A DNA stretch of 12,136 bases from an uncultured delta proteobacterium (GTDB lineage: Bacteria; Myxococcota_A; Bradymonadia; REDH01). The stretch lies in the NCBI GenBank assembly GCA_903912275.1, contig CAIWGR010000596.1, forward strand, positions 1 to 12,136. The letters run 5' to 3'. Each line of letters begins with the position of its first letter. Within the stretch, counting starts at the first letter, position 1. Position numbers and translations under genes: made by a program. Under the pieces are notes generated by a model. The model ran no database searches. It had not been told where the DNA came from and saw nothing but the letters and a program-made list of their open reading frames with translations. Shown one piece after another: positions 1-7,568 of this stretch.

Positions 1-122
1 ACGGTAGGCGAGGGTGCCGCCTTCCAGGTGGGCGGAGGCCTCGTGGTCGCGGTGGGCGAGCGCAAAGTTGCGGCCCCGACATCGAGGTCATCGAAGTGGG
101 CGGCGCGATGCTCGGCTACTGA
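1..122 (+). CDS. 3' end of an unidentified gene, apparently frameshifted
   Basis: Only the last ~40 codons are in the window. From position 1, reading frame 1 looks coding: G/C-rich third positions and a plausible stretch TVGEGAAFQVGGGLVVAVGE. After about position 75 that frame turns into Arg/Ser-rich shadow sequence. From position 78, frame 3 takes over with DIEVIEVGGAMLGY and a TGA stop at 120-122. Upstream of 78, frame 3 is Arg/Gly-rich and does not look coding. Adding one C to the CCCC run at 74-77 would join the two halves into one continuous C-terminus. This could be a real frameshift (pseudogene) or a consensus error in a homopolymer. I do not recognise the family. The gene converges on the giant minus-strand gene, and a terminator hairpin follows 24 bp after the stop. 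Confidence 0.5.
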   Translation, partial: GRRGCRLPGGRRPRGRGGRAQSCGPDIEVIEVGGAMLGY

Positions 123-146
123 GCCGAGCAGACCTCCAAAACGGCG

Positions 147-179
147 AAGGGCCGGTGAGCAGCGCTCGCCGGCCCTTTT
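147..179. terminator. Bidirectional rho-independent terminator between convergent genes
   Basis: A 14-bp stem (147-160 with 164-177, one G-U wobble) encloses the 3-nt loop AGC. On the plus strand the stem ends in TTTT (176-179). On the minus strand, AAAA at 138-141 gives a T tract a few bases beyond the stem. It lies between the plus-strand stop at 122 and the minus-strand stop at 196, so it can serve both genes. The long GC-rich stem, short loop and T tract are classic intrinsic terminator features. Confidence 0.85.
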
Positions 180-195
180 CGTTGCGGGCGACCGC

Positions 196-3100
196 TTAGA
201 AGGGGCGGAGCTCGACGCCGCGGAAGACGTAGTTCGAACCGGCCGCAGCGAGCTGCGTGTAGCTGGTGGGCGTGCCCGAGCTGCCGTTGGCGCTGCTGTC
301 GACAACCTTCACGAGGCGGTTGTTGGCCGACTCGGTGGTGGTGGCATAGAGGGTCGCGGTGCCGGAGGTGCAAGAGCCCGAGAGGCCGCGGATGCCCATG
401 CCGCCCGAGAGCGAGGTGGCAAGGTTGGTGTTGCCGCTGGCACCGAACAGCTTGGAGTAGCTGGCGTTCCAGGTCGAGCCGCTCAGGTCGAAGCGACGGA
501 GGCCGCTCGTCGAGGTGGTGCCGTCGTCGGCCACATAGGCGCGGTCGAGCGCGCCGTCGGCGTTGCAGTCGAGGAGCAGGAAGCCGGTGGGGCTGGTCGC
601 CGTGATGATGCGGGTCGCCGTGGTGCCCGTCGCGGAGGGCAGGCCGGTGCCGACCTGGTAGATGCCGGTCGAGCCCGAAGCGGTGCTGTAGTAGAGGTTG
701 CCGCCGAAGGTATCGACCGCGCGGATGTTGGTGCTGGTGCTGCTCACCCGGCGCCATGCCGAGCCGGTGTAGTACCAGACGCCGTTCGTGGTGCCCGTGC
801 CGTTGCCGACTGCGTAGAAGGTGCCCGAGGGACCCGGCACGACGCTGCGGAGCATATCGTCCTGCAGCACGCCGGAGCTGGGGAAGGCGACGCGGCTCGC
901 GACGGAGAGGTCGGCGCCGAGGAAGTTCACCACCTTGCTGTTGTTGGTGAGCAGGCTGCCGGAGCCGATGGACTCATCGTAGCCGCCGACCGCAATCACG
1001 CCGTTGGCGATGTTGAAGTAGCCCGCGCTCGAGGAGGTGCCTGCATCGACAAGCCGGTTGGTGCCCGTGTTGAAGGAGGGGGTGGTGAAGAGGCTGCTGC
1101 CACCGGTCGAGGCATACTCGACAAGCGCGACCTGCGTGCCGCTGGCGGTCAGGACATTCGTGCCGTCGCCGATGCGCTCAACGAGGATGTTGCCGGCGCG
1201 GGTGCAGGCGCCCGACACAAGCGAGTAGCCGGTGGCGCAGGCGGTGGCGACGCAGGCGGCGTAGGCTGTGCCGTTCCAGGTCTCGGTGCCCGTTCCGCCC
1301 GTGACGGTACAGGCGCGGGTGTCGCTGACGCAGGCGCCAGACTCGTCGTGGAAGCCGGTGTTGCAGGCCGTCATGGTGCAGCTGGACCAAGTGGCCGGCG
1401 CGATACCGACGGGCGGGGTCGACTGACCATCGGTGTTGCTGCCCCAGCAGACAACACTGTTGTCGCTCTTGAGCGCGCAGGTGTGGGCGGCACCGGCCGA
1501 GATCTGGGTGACGCCGGTGAGTCCGGTCGGAACCGTGCGCTGGCCGTCGGTGTTACCGCCCCAGCAGACCACCGTGCCATCGCTCTTGAGCGCGCAGGTG
1601 TGGATACCGCCGGCAGCAACCTGCGTCACACCCGTGAGGCCGCCCGAGACCGAGCGCTGGCCGTCGCCGTTGTTGCCCCAGCAGGTGACCGTGCCGTCGC
1701 TCTTGAGCGCGCAGGCGTGGGTGCCACCGGACGAGAGCTGGGTCACACCCGACAGGCTCTCCGGTACCGAGCGCTGACCGTCGCTGTTGCTGCCCCAGCA
1801 GGAGACCGTGCCGTTGCTCTTGAGCGCGCAGGAGAAGAAGTCGCCAAGGTCGACGGCGGTCACCCCGGTGAGGCTGCCCGAGACGGTGCTCTGGTTCGAG
1901 GAGTTGGCGCCCCAGCAGGTGACCGTGCCGTTGGCGCGGAGCGCGCAGGCATGGGCATCGCCCGCGGAGATCTGGGTGGCGGTGTTGAGACCGGAGGTCG
2001 GCGTGGTGACCGAACCCGAGCCCCAGCAGGCGACCGTGCCGTTGCTGCGCAGACCGCAGGAGACGCTGCCGCCGGCGGTGACGTCTATGAAGTTGCTGGC
2101 ACCCGCGGGGACCGTCGTCTGGCCCTGCACATTGTAGCCCCAGCAGCTGATGGTGCCGGCCTCTTGGAGGGCGCAGGTGTGGAACTCGCCGGCCGAGACC
2201 TCGGTGGCGGTGGCGGCGTTCCAGTCCTGGCTGCCCGTGCCGTTGGTCACGGTGCAGGAGCGGGTGTCGGCGACGCAGGTGGCGGTCTCCAGGTGGTAGC
2301 CCGTGGTGCAGGCGGTAGCGGCGCAGGTGCTGTAGGCGCTGCCCGACCAGGTCTGGGTGCCCGTGCCGCCCGTGACGGTGCAGGCGCGGGTGTCGGTGGC
2401 GCAGGCGCCGGACTCGACATGGTAGGAGGCGTTGCAGGAGGCGGCGGTGCAGCTGCCCCAGGCGCCGCTCGTCCAGCTCTGCGTGCCCGTGCCATTGGCG
2501 ATGGTGCAGCTCTGGGTGTCGCTCACGCAGAGGCCGGAGACCAGGTGGTAGCTGCTGTTGCAGGCGGTGAGCTGGCAGCTGCCCCAGGCGCCGCTCGTCC
2601 AGCTCTGCGTGCCCGTGCCGTTGCCCGCGCTGCAGACACGGCTGTCGGCGGCGCAGATGCCGGCCTCGATGTGGTAGGAGGCGGCGCAGCTCGAGGCCAC
2701 ACAGGAATTCCAGGCGCTGCCGCTCCAGCTCTGCGTGCCGGCGCCGTTGGCGACGGTGCAGCTGCGGCTGTTGACGCAGGCGCCGGAGACGACGGTGTAG
2801 CCGGCATTGCAGGAGGTGGCGGCGCAGGTGCCGTAGGACGAGCCCGTCCAGCTCTGCGAACCGGTGCCGTTGGCGGTGGTGCAGCTCCGGGTATCGATGG
2901 TGCAGATGCCCGCCTCGAGGTGGTAGCCCGTGCCGCATGCGCAGCTGTTCGAGCAGCTGTCAGCGTTGTTCGTGTTGCCGTCGTCGCAGACTTCGCTGCT
3001 CTGCTTGATGCCATCACCGCAGAAGGTGGCCGCGCCGGCAGCGAGCTGGCAGGTGGCGTTGCAGACGGTGCAGGAGGTCTGGCCGTAGGTGCAGACCTCG

Positions 3101-6100
3101 GTGACCGTGTTGCCCTCATCGCAACCCTCGCCGGACTGCTTGAAGCCGTCGCCGCAGGCGGGGAGTTTGCAGACGTTGGTGCAGCTATCGGTGTTGACGC
3201 TGTTGCCGTCGTCGCAGGCCTCGCCGGCCTCGACCACGCTGTTGCCGCAGCCGACCGCGACGCAGGTGCCGGAAAGCAGGCTGTAGCCGGTGGTGCAGGA
3301 GGTCGCGACGCAGGAGGCGAAGGCGCTTCCATTCCAGCTCTGCGTGCCCGAACCGCCCGTCACCGTGCAGCTACGGGTGTTGGCCTCGCAGAGGTTGGCT
3401 GCCACATGGAAGCCGCTGCTGCAGGAAGCGGCCTGGCAGCTGCCGTAGGCGCTACCGGTCCAGCTCTGCGTACCCGTGCCGTTGGCGATGGTGCAGCTGC
3501 GGGTGTCAAGGGTGCAGCTGCCGCCCTCAAGGTGGAAGCCCGCGCCGCACTGGCAGCTGGTGCTGCAGCTATCGGCGTTGCTGGTGTTGCCGTCGTCGCA
3601 GACTTCGCTGCTCTGCTTGACGCCATCGCCGCAGAAGGTGGCAGCGCCGGCAGCAAGCTGGCAGGTGGCGTTGCAGACGGTGCAGGAGGTCTGGCCGTAG
3701 GTGCAGACCTCGGTGACCGTGTTGCCCTCGTCGCAGCCCTCGCCGGACTGGAGGAAGCCGTCGCCGCAGGCGGGGAGCGCGCAGGCGTTGGTGCAGCTAT
3801 CGGTGTTGACGCTGTTGCCGTCGTCGCAGGCCTCGCCGGCCTCGACCACGCTGTTGCCGCAACCGACCACCACGCAGGTGCCGCTCAGGAGGCTGTAGCC
3901 GGTGGTGCAGGAGGTCGCGACGCAGGAGGCGAAGGCGCTGCCGGTCCAGCTCTGCGTGCCCGAACCGCCCGTCACCGTGCAGCTGCGGGTGTTGGCCTCG
4001 CAGAGGTTGGCAGCCGCGTGGAAGCCGCTGTTGCAGGAAGCGACCTGGCAGCTGCCGTAGGCGCTACCGGTCCAGCCCTGCGTACCCGTGCCGTTGCCGA
4101 TGGTGCAGCTGCGGTTATCGAGGGTGCAGCTGCCGCCCTCAAGGTGGAAGCCGACGCTGCAACCGCAATCGTTGGCGCAGCCGTCGGTGCTGTTGGTGTT
4201 GCCGTCGTCGCAGGTCTCGTTGCTCTGCACCACGCTGTCACCGCAGAAGGTGGCAGCGCCGGCCGCCAGCTGGCAGGTGGCGTTGCAGATGGTGCAGGAG
4301 GTCTGGCCGTAGGCGCAGACCTCGGTGACCGTGTTGCCCTCGTCGCAGCCCTCGCCGGACTGGACGAAGCCGTCACCGCAGGCGGGAAGGCGGCAGGCGT
4401 TGGTGCAGCCGTCGGTGTTGACCGTGTTGCCATCGTCGCAGGCCTCGCCCGACTCGACCACGCGGTTGCCGCAACCGACCGCCACGCAGCTGCCGGTGAG
4501 GAGGCTGTAGCCGGTGGTGCAGGAGGTCGCGACGCAGCCGTCGAAAGCAGTGCCGTTCCAGCGCTGCGTGCCCGAACCGCCCGTCACCGTGCAGCTCCGG
4601 ACATCGCTCTCACAGAGCAGGCCGGCGACGTGGAAGGTGGCGTTGCAGGAGGTCGCCTGGCAGGCGCTGTAGGAGGCGCCGGTCCACGACTGGCTGCCCG
4701 TGCCGTTGGCGATGGAGCAGCTGCGGGTGTCGGTGGTGCAGAGGCCGCCCTCGAGGTGGAAGTCGGTGCCGCACTGGCAGCTGATGCTGCAGCTATCGGC
4801 GTTGTTCGAGTTGCCGTCGTCGCAGGTCTCATTGCTCTGCACGACGCTGTCGCCGCAGAAGGTGGCAGCGCCGGCCACAAGCTGGCAGGTGGCGTTGCAG
4901 ACGGTGCAGGAGGTCTGGCCGTAGGTGCAGGCCTCGGTCACCGTGTTGCCCTCGTCGCAACCCTCAGCGGCCTGAAGGAAGCCGTCGCCGCAGGCGGGGA
5001 GCGCGCAGGCGTTGGTGCAGCCGTCGGTGTTGATGCTGTTGCCGTCGTCGCAGGCCTCGCCCGATTCGACCACGCTGTTGCCGCAACCCACCTCGACACA
5101 GGTGCCGCTGAGGAGGCTGTAGCCGGTGGTGCAGGCGGTGGCGATGCAGGCCGCGAAGGCGGTGCCGTTCCACTGCTGGCTGCCCGAACCGCCCGTCACC
5201 GAGCAGACGCGCACGTCGCTCTCGCAGAGCAGGCCGGCGATGTGGAAGGTGGCGTCGCAGCTGGTCGCCTGGCAGGCGCCGTAGGCCGAACCGGTCCAGC
5301 TCTCCGAGCCAGCGCCGTTCGCGACGATGCAGCTGCGGACGTCGGCGAGGCAGAGGCCGCCCTCGAGGTGGAAGCCGCCGCCGCAGGTGCAGCTGTTGCT
5401 GCAGGCGTCGCCGTCCACGGTGTTGCCGTCGTCGCAGGTCTCGGTCGCGGCCAGGATGCCGTCGCCGCAGAAGGAGGTGGCACCAGCCACGCTCTGGCAG
5501 GTGGCGTTGCAGATGGTGCAGGAGGTCGAGCCGTAGGCGCAGGCCTCGGTGACCGTGTTGCCCTCATCGCAGCTCTCGCCGGACTGAACGAAGCCGTCGC
5601 CGCAGGCCGCCAGGGTGCAGACCGTGGTGCAGCTGTCGGTGTTGATGCTGTTGCCGTCGTCGCAGGCCTCGCCGGCCTCGACCACGCTGTTGCCGCAGCC
5701 GACCGCCACGCAGGCGCCGGCGAGCAGGCTGTAGCCCGAGGTGCAGGAGGTCGCCTGGCAGGCCGCGAAGGCAGTGCCGTTCCAGGCCTGCGTGCCCGAA
5801 CCGCCCGTCACCGAGCAGACGCGCAGGTCGCTCTCGCAGAGCAGGCCAGCGATATGGAAGGTGGCGGCGCATGCGGTGGCCTGGCAGGCGCCGTAGGACG
5901 AACCACCCCAGCTCTCGATGCCCGTGCCGTTGGCCTGGCTGCAGGCGCGGATATCGGCCTGGCAGCTGCCGCCCTCGAGGTGGAAGCCGGTGCCGCAGGT
6001 GCAGAGGCTGCTGCAGCTATCGCCGTCCACCATGTTGCCGTCATCGCAGGTCTCGCTCGCGGCCAGGAGGCCGTCGCCGCAGAAGGCGGTGGCACCGGCG

Positions 6101-7419
6101 GCGCTGGCGCAGCTGGCGTTGCAGACGGTGCAAGCGGTCTCGCCATAGGCGCAGGCCTCGGTGGTCTGGTTGCCGTCGTCGCAGCTCTCGGCGCCGTTCA
6201 CGATGCTGTCGCCGCAGACCTGGGGGATGCCCGAGGCGGTGTGGCAGTTGCTGTCGCAGACCGAGCAGATGGTTGCGCCGTAGGGGCAGGCATCGGTGAC
6301 GGTGTTGCCGTCATCGCACTGCTCGTGGGCGGGGTCGGTCGTGCCGTCGCCGCAGAGGCTGGTGGCGCCGGCAATCTGCTTGCAGGCCGGGTCGCAGACC
6401 GTGCAGGAGGCAGTACCGTAGGGGCAGGCCTCGGTGGTGAAGTTACCGTCGTCGCAGCTCTCGAAGGGGGCGTTGACGGTGGCGTCGCCGCAGCTCGAGA
6501 TGGCGCCGGGCACCAGCTGGCAGAGGCTGTCACAGACGGTGCAGGAGGCCTGGCCATAGGCGCAGGTCTCGGTCACCGCATTGCCCTCGTCGCACTGCTC
6601 CATGGCCTCGAGGTTGCCGTCGCCGCACTGGGTGCGGCAGAGGCCGGCGTTGCAGGTCAAGTCGGCACCGCAGTCTGCGGTGGCGGTGCAGGCCGCTCCG
6701 AGGCCGCGGCATTGGGCGCCCTCGTCGACGATGCCGTCGCAGTCGTCGTCCAGGCCGTTGCAGAGCTCGGGCACATTGGCGACCACGCGGCCGGTGAAGG
6801 TGAAGTTGCCGCCCGACCGGTTGAAGAGCCAGTTGCGGGTTGCGCTGCTCGCGCCGCCTGCAGCCTCGAGGTTGGGGTAGGCCCAGGAGCCGAGTCCGCT
6901 GGTGGCGCCCACCACCTGGTCGCCGTTGGCGACCGCGAAGCCGCTGGAGGGGACCAAGCTGTCAATCTGGGCGTACAGATTGGAGAGAGGGCGGGTGTAG
7001 AAGGAGCGGATGGTGACATCGCCGCAGAAGGCGGGCGAGCCGGCGGCCGCGGGGCAGGCCTCGTCGAGGCCGGTGTTGTCGGTGACCAGCTCGAGCGAGT
7101 TGACGGGGCCGGTGCCGGCGACGCCATCCTGCACGATCTCGAGGGCGCAGAGGCCCTGTGAGGCCATGCGGAGGCCGGCGTCGGTGACCTGGTCGGGACC
7201 GAGCATGTCGATGGTGAGCTCACCGGTGGTTCCGTTCACGGTGCCGCGGAACTGGCCAACGGTGGTCAGGTCGGGGGCGACGCTTACGGTGGGGGTGGCG
7301 TCGGGCCGGTCGAGTGTACGCTCGATCTTCGGCTGAAGGTCGAGGTCTGCGTCGGCGCATGCCGAGGCCGTTGATGCCAACAAAGCGATAGAAACCAGAC
7401 ACTTGCGAGAGAAATGCAT
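196..7419 (-). CDS. Giant exported cysteine-rich repeat protein (MopE motif, CD[DE]GN modules, RCC1 blades)
   Basis: 2407 aa. The ATG is at 7419, with a weak TAGG ribosome site 5 nt upstream. Residues 1-21 form a Sec signal (RK, then a hydrophobic stretch) ending ASAC, so it is either a lipoprotein or a type I-cleaved protein. Residues 22-219 are a unique region. Residues 220-234 are a MopE-like, probably metal-binding motif beginning CNGLDDDCDG. Twenty CD[DE]GN motifs (Myxococcus cysteine-rich/DUF4215-like) follow to about residue 1510. Residues 402-1421 are five 204-aa super-repeats with about 24 Cys each, and a partial sixth runs to 1537. Residues 1538-1739 are 42-aa TGTQSW modules. Residues 1740-2006 hold seven RCC1-like blades. 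Residues 2077-2407 are Gly/Ser/Thr-rich with strand-like segments, and I predict a second beta-propeller there. No C-terminal sorting tag such as MYXO-CTERM is visible. The Cys pairs imply disulfides outside the cytoplasm. A surface adhesion or scaffold role is inferred only; no catalytic motif was seen. Confidence 0.95.
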   Translation of the reverse strand: MHFSRKCLVSIALLASTASACADADLDLQPKIERTLDRPDATPTVSVAPDLTTVGQFRGTVNGTTGELTIDMLGPDQVTDAGLRMASQGLCALEIVQDGVAGTGPVNSLELVTDNTGLDEACPAAAGSPAFCGDVTIRSFYTRPLSNLYAQIDSLVPSSGFAVANGDQVVGATSGLGSWAYPNLEAAGGASSATRNWLFNRSGGNFTFTGRVVANVPELCNGLDDDCDGIVDEGAQCRGLGAACTATADCGADLTCNAGLCRTQCGDGNLEAMEQCDEGNAVTETCAYGQASCTVCDSLCQLVPGAISSCGDATVNAPFESCDDGNFTTEACPYGTASCTVCDPACKQIAGATSLCGDGTTDPAHEQCDDGNTVTDACPYGATICSVCDSNCHTASGIPQVCGDSIVNGAESCDDGNQTTEACAYGETACTVCNASCASAAGATAFCGDGLLAASETCDDGNMVDGDSCSSLCTCGTGFHLEGGSCQADIRACSQANGTGIESWGGSSYGACQATACAATFHIAGLLCESDLRVCSVTGGSGTQAWNGTAFAACQATSCTSGYSLLAGACVAVGCGNSVVEAGEACDDGNSINTDSCTTVCTLAACGDGFVQSGESCDEGNTVTEACAYGSTSCTICNATCQSVAGATSFCGDGILAATETCDDGNTVDGDACSNSCTCGGGFHLEGGLCLADVRSCIVANGAGSESWTGSAYGACQATSCDATFHIAGLLCESDVRVCSVTGGSGSQQWNGTAFAACIATACTTGYSLLSGTCVEVGCGNSVVESGEACDDGNSINTDGCTNACALPACGDGFLQAAEGCDEGNTVTEACTYGQTSCTVCNATCQLVAGAATFCGDSVVQSNETCDDGNSNNADSCSISCQCGTDFHLEGGLCTTDTRSCSIANGTGSQSWTGASYSACQATSCNATFHVAGLLCESDVRSCTVTGGSGTQRWNGTAFDGCVATSCTTGYSLLTGSCVAVGCGNRVVESGEACDDGNTVNTDGCTNACRLPACGDGFVQSGEGCDEGNTVTEVCAYGQTSCTICNATCQLAAGAATFCGDSVVQSNETCDDGNTNSTDGCANDCGCSVGFHLEGGSCTLDNRSCTIGNGTGTQGWTGSAYGSCQVASCNSGFHAAANLCEANTRSCTVTGGSGTQSWTGSAFASCVATSCTTGYSLLSGTCVVVGCGNSVVEAGEACDDGNSVNTDSCTNACALPACGDGFLQSGEGCDEGNTVTEVCTYGQTSCTVCNATCQLAAGAATFCGDGVKQSSEVCDDGNTSNADSCSTSCQCGAGFHLEGGSCTLDTRSCTIANGTGTQSWTGSAYGSCQAASCSSGFHVAANLCEANTRSCTVTGGSGTQSWNGSAFASCVATSCTTGYSLLSGTCVAVGCGNSVVEAGEACDDGNSVNTDSCTNVCKLPACGDGFKQSGEGCDEGNTVTEVCTYGQTSCTVCNATCQLAAGAATFCGDGIKQSSEVCDDGNTNNADSCSNSCACGTGYHLEAGICTIDTRSCTTANGTGSQSWTGSSYGTCAATSCNAGYTVVSGACVNSRSCTVANGAGTQSWSGSAWNSCVASSCAASYHIEAGICAADSRVCSAGNGTGTQSWTSGAWGSCQLTACNSSYHLVSGLCVSDTQSCTIANGTGTQSWTSGAWGSCTAASCNASYHVESGACATDTRACTVTGGTGTQTWSGSAYSTCAATACTTGYHLETATCVADTRSCTVTNGTGSQDWNAATATEVSAGEFHTCALQEAGTISCWGYNVQGQTTVPAGASNFIDVTAGGSVSCGLRSNGTVACWGSGSVTTPTSGLNTATQISAGDAHACALRANGTVTCWGANSSNQSTVSGSLTGVTAVDLGDFFSCALKSNGTVSCWGSNSDGQRSVPESLSGVTQLSSGGTHACALKSDGTVTCWGNNGDGQRSVSGGLTGVTQVAAGGIHTCALKSDGTVVCWGGNTDGQRTVPTGLTGVTQISAGAAHTCALKSDNSVVCWGSNTDGQSTPPVGIAPATWSSCTMTACNTGFHDESGACVSDTRACTVTGGTGTETWNGTAYAACVATACATGYSLVSGACTRAGNILVERIGDGTNVLTASGTQVALVEYASTGGSSLFTTPSFNTGTNRLVDAGTSSSAGYFNIANGVIAVGGYDESIGSGSLLTNNSKVVNFLGADLSVASRVAFPSSGVLQDDMLRSVVPGPSGTFYAVGNGTGTTNGVWYYTGSAWRRVSSTSTNIRAVDTFGGNLYYSTASGSTGIYQVGTGLPSATGTTATRIITATSPTGFLLLDCNADGALDRAYVADDGTTSTSGLRRFDLSGSTWNASYSKLFGASGNTNLATSLSGGMGIRGLSGSCTSGTATLYATTTESANNRLVKVVDSSANGSSGTPTSYTQLAAAGSNYVFRGVELRPF
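1402..2202 (-). repeat. Seven RCC1-like blades (117-bp / 39-aa period)
   Basis: Within the giant gene, residues about 1740-2006 hold seven units of the form SAG..H.CALKS.GTV.CWG...GQ..VP. The first two are the most diverged, and the second is shortened. The last four repeat at exactly 117 bp: the shared CTTGAGCGCGCAG on the plus strand starts at 1468, 1585, 1702 and 1819. Seven blades fit one closed RCC1 propeller. Each blade has two cysteines (CAL and CWG), which would suit disulfide stabilisation outside the cell. Confidence 0.9.
2203..2808 (-). repeat. 42-aa TGTQSW cysteine modules (126-bp period)
   Basis: Residues about 1538-1739 of the giant protein. Each module reads roughly RSCT.ANGTGTQSW..GAW.SC....C...YH...G.C. 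Adjacent modules are offset by 126 bp (AGCTCTGCG on the plus strand at 2475 and 2601, and again at 2727); one earlier module is 3 bp shorter. The same module type occurs twice in every 204-aa super-repeat, so this stretch looks like the super-repeat stripped of its CD[DE]GN parts and expanded separately. The last module here is interrupted by the RCC1 region. Confidence 0.85.
2809..6216 (-). repeat. 612-bp (204-aa) tandem super-repeat, five complete copies plus a partial sixth
   Basis: In gene order the complete units occupy 6216-5605, 5604-4993, 4992-4381, 4380-3769 and 3768-3157. A partial sixth runs 3156-2809 (116 aa). Equivalent sites on the plus strand fall at 6190, 5578, 4966, 4354, 3742 and 3130, exactly 612 bp apart, so no net length change has accumulated. 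Each unit contains, in order: a CD[DE]GN module (CGDG...QSGE.CDEGNTVTE), a second CDDGN module ending GFHLEGG, a TGTQSW module with FH..., a TGTQSWNG module with GYSLLSGTC, and a short third module CGNSVVE.GEACDDGN. Confidence 0.95.
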
Positions 7420-7468
7420 GAAAACCTACGAACGAGAGACGAGGGTGGAGGGAACGGAAGTCCACACC

Positions 7469-7497
7469 CGTATACACTTGTTTCGGTGGTGAATCAA
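7469..7497 (-). promoter_or_regulatory. Candidate sigma-70 type promoter of the giant gene
   Basis: Reading the minus strand, TTGATT (7497-7492) is followed by a 17-nt spacer and TATACG (7474-7469). This is a reasonable match to TTGACA/TATAAT at optimal spacing. It predicts a transcription start near 7462 and a leader of about 40 nt before the ATG. The -10 box overlaps a GTATAC palindrome (7470-7475). The call rests on motif match and position only. Confidence 0.45.
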
Positions 7498-7510
7498 ACA
7501 ATTCACATAC

Positions 7511-7524
7511 GGTGGTATACCACC
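7511..7524. promoter_or_regulatory. Perfect 14-bp palindrome, candidate operator
   Basis: GGTGGTATACCACC equals its own reverse complement. It lies 14 bp upstream of the proposed -35 box of the giant gene, centred about 55 bp before the predicted start, a usual position for a dimeric activator. Its core GTATAC recurs at 7470-7475 (overlapping the -10 box) and 7605-7610. The palindrome is seen directly; protein binding is inferred. Confidence 0.45.
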
Positions 7525-7534
7525 CGCGCACTTT

Positions 7535-7568
7535 CCCGATTTTGGCCATGATTGAACCAAAATTCGGG
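7535..7568. repeat. Imperfect inverted repeat upstream of the giant gene
   Basis: CCCGATTTTGG (7535-7545) and CCAAAATTCGGG (7557-7568) are reverse complements except for a one-base bulge, and they enclose the 11-nt spacer CCATGATTGAA. The repeat lies upstream of the proposed promoter, so it would not be in the giant-gene transcript. It may be a second protein-binding site or a structure in an unrecognised transcript. Confidence 0.4.

Noticed and set aside
2809..6216. Regular repeats considered as a CRISPR array
   Set aside because: The repeats are 612 bp, coding, in frame and have no short repeat/spacer pattern.
28..7161. A plus-strand reading frame of 2377 codons covering nearly the whole giant gene
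   Set aside because: It is the exact codon-by-codon complement of the giant gene. Its product is Ala/Gly/Val-rich low complexity, and no ribosome site fits its start. The minus-strand product has a signal peptide and recognisable domains.
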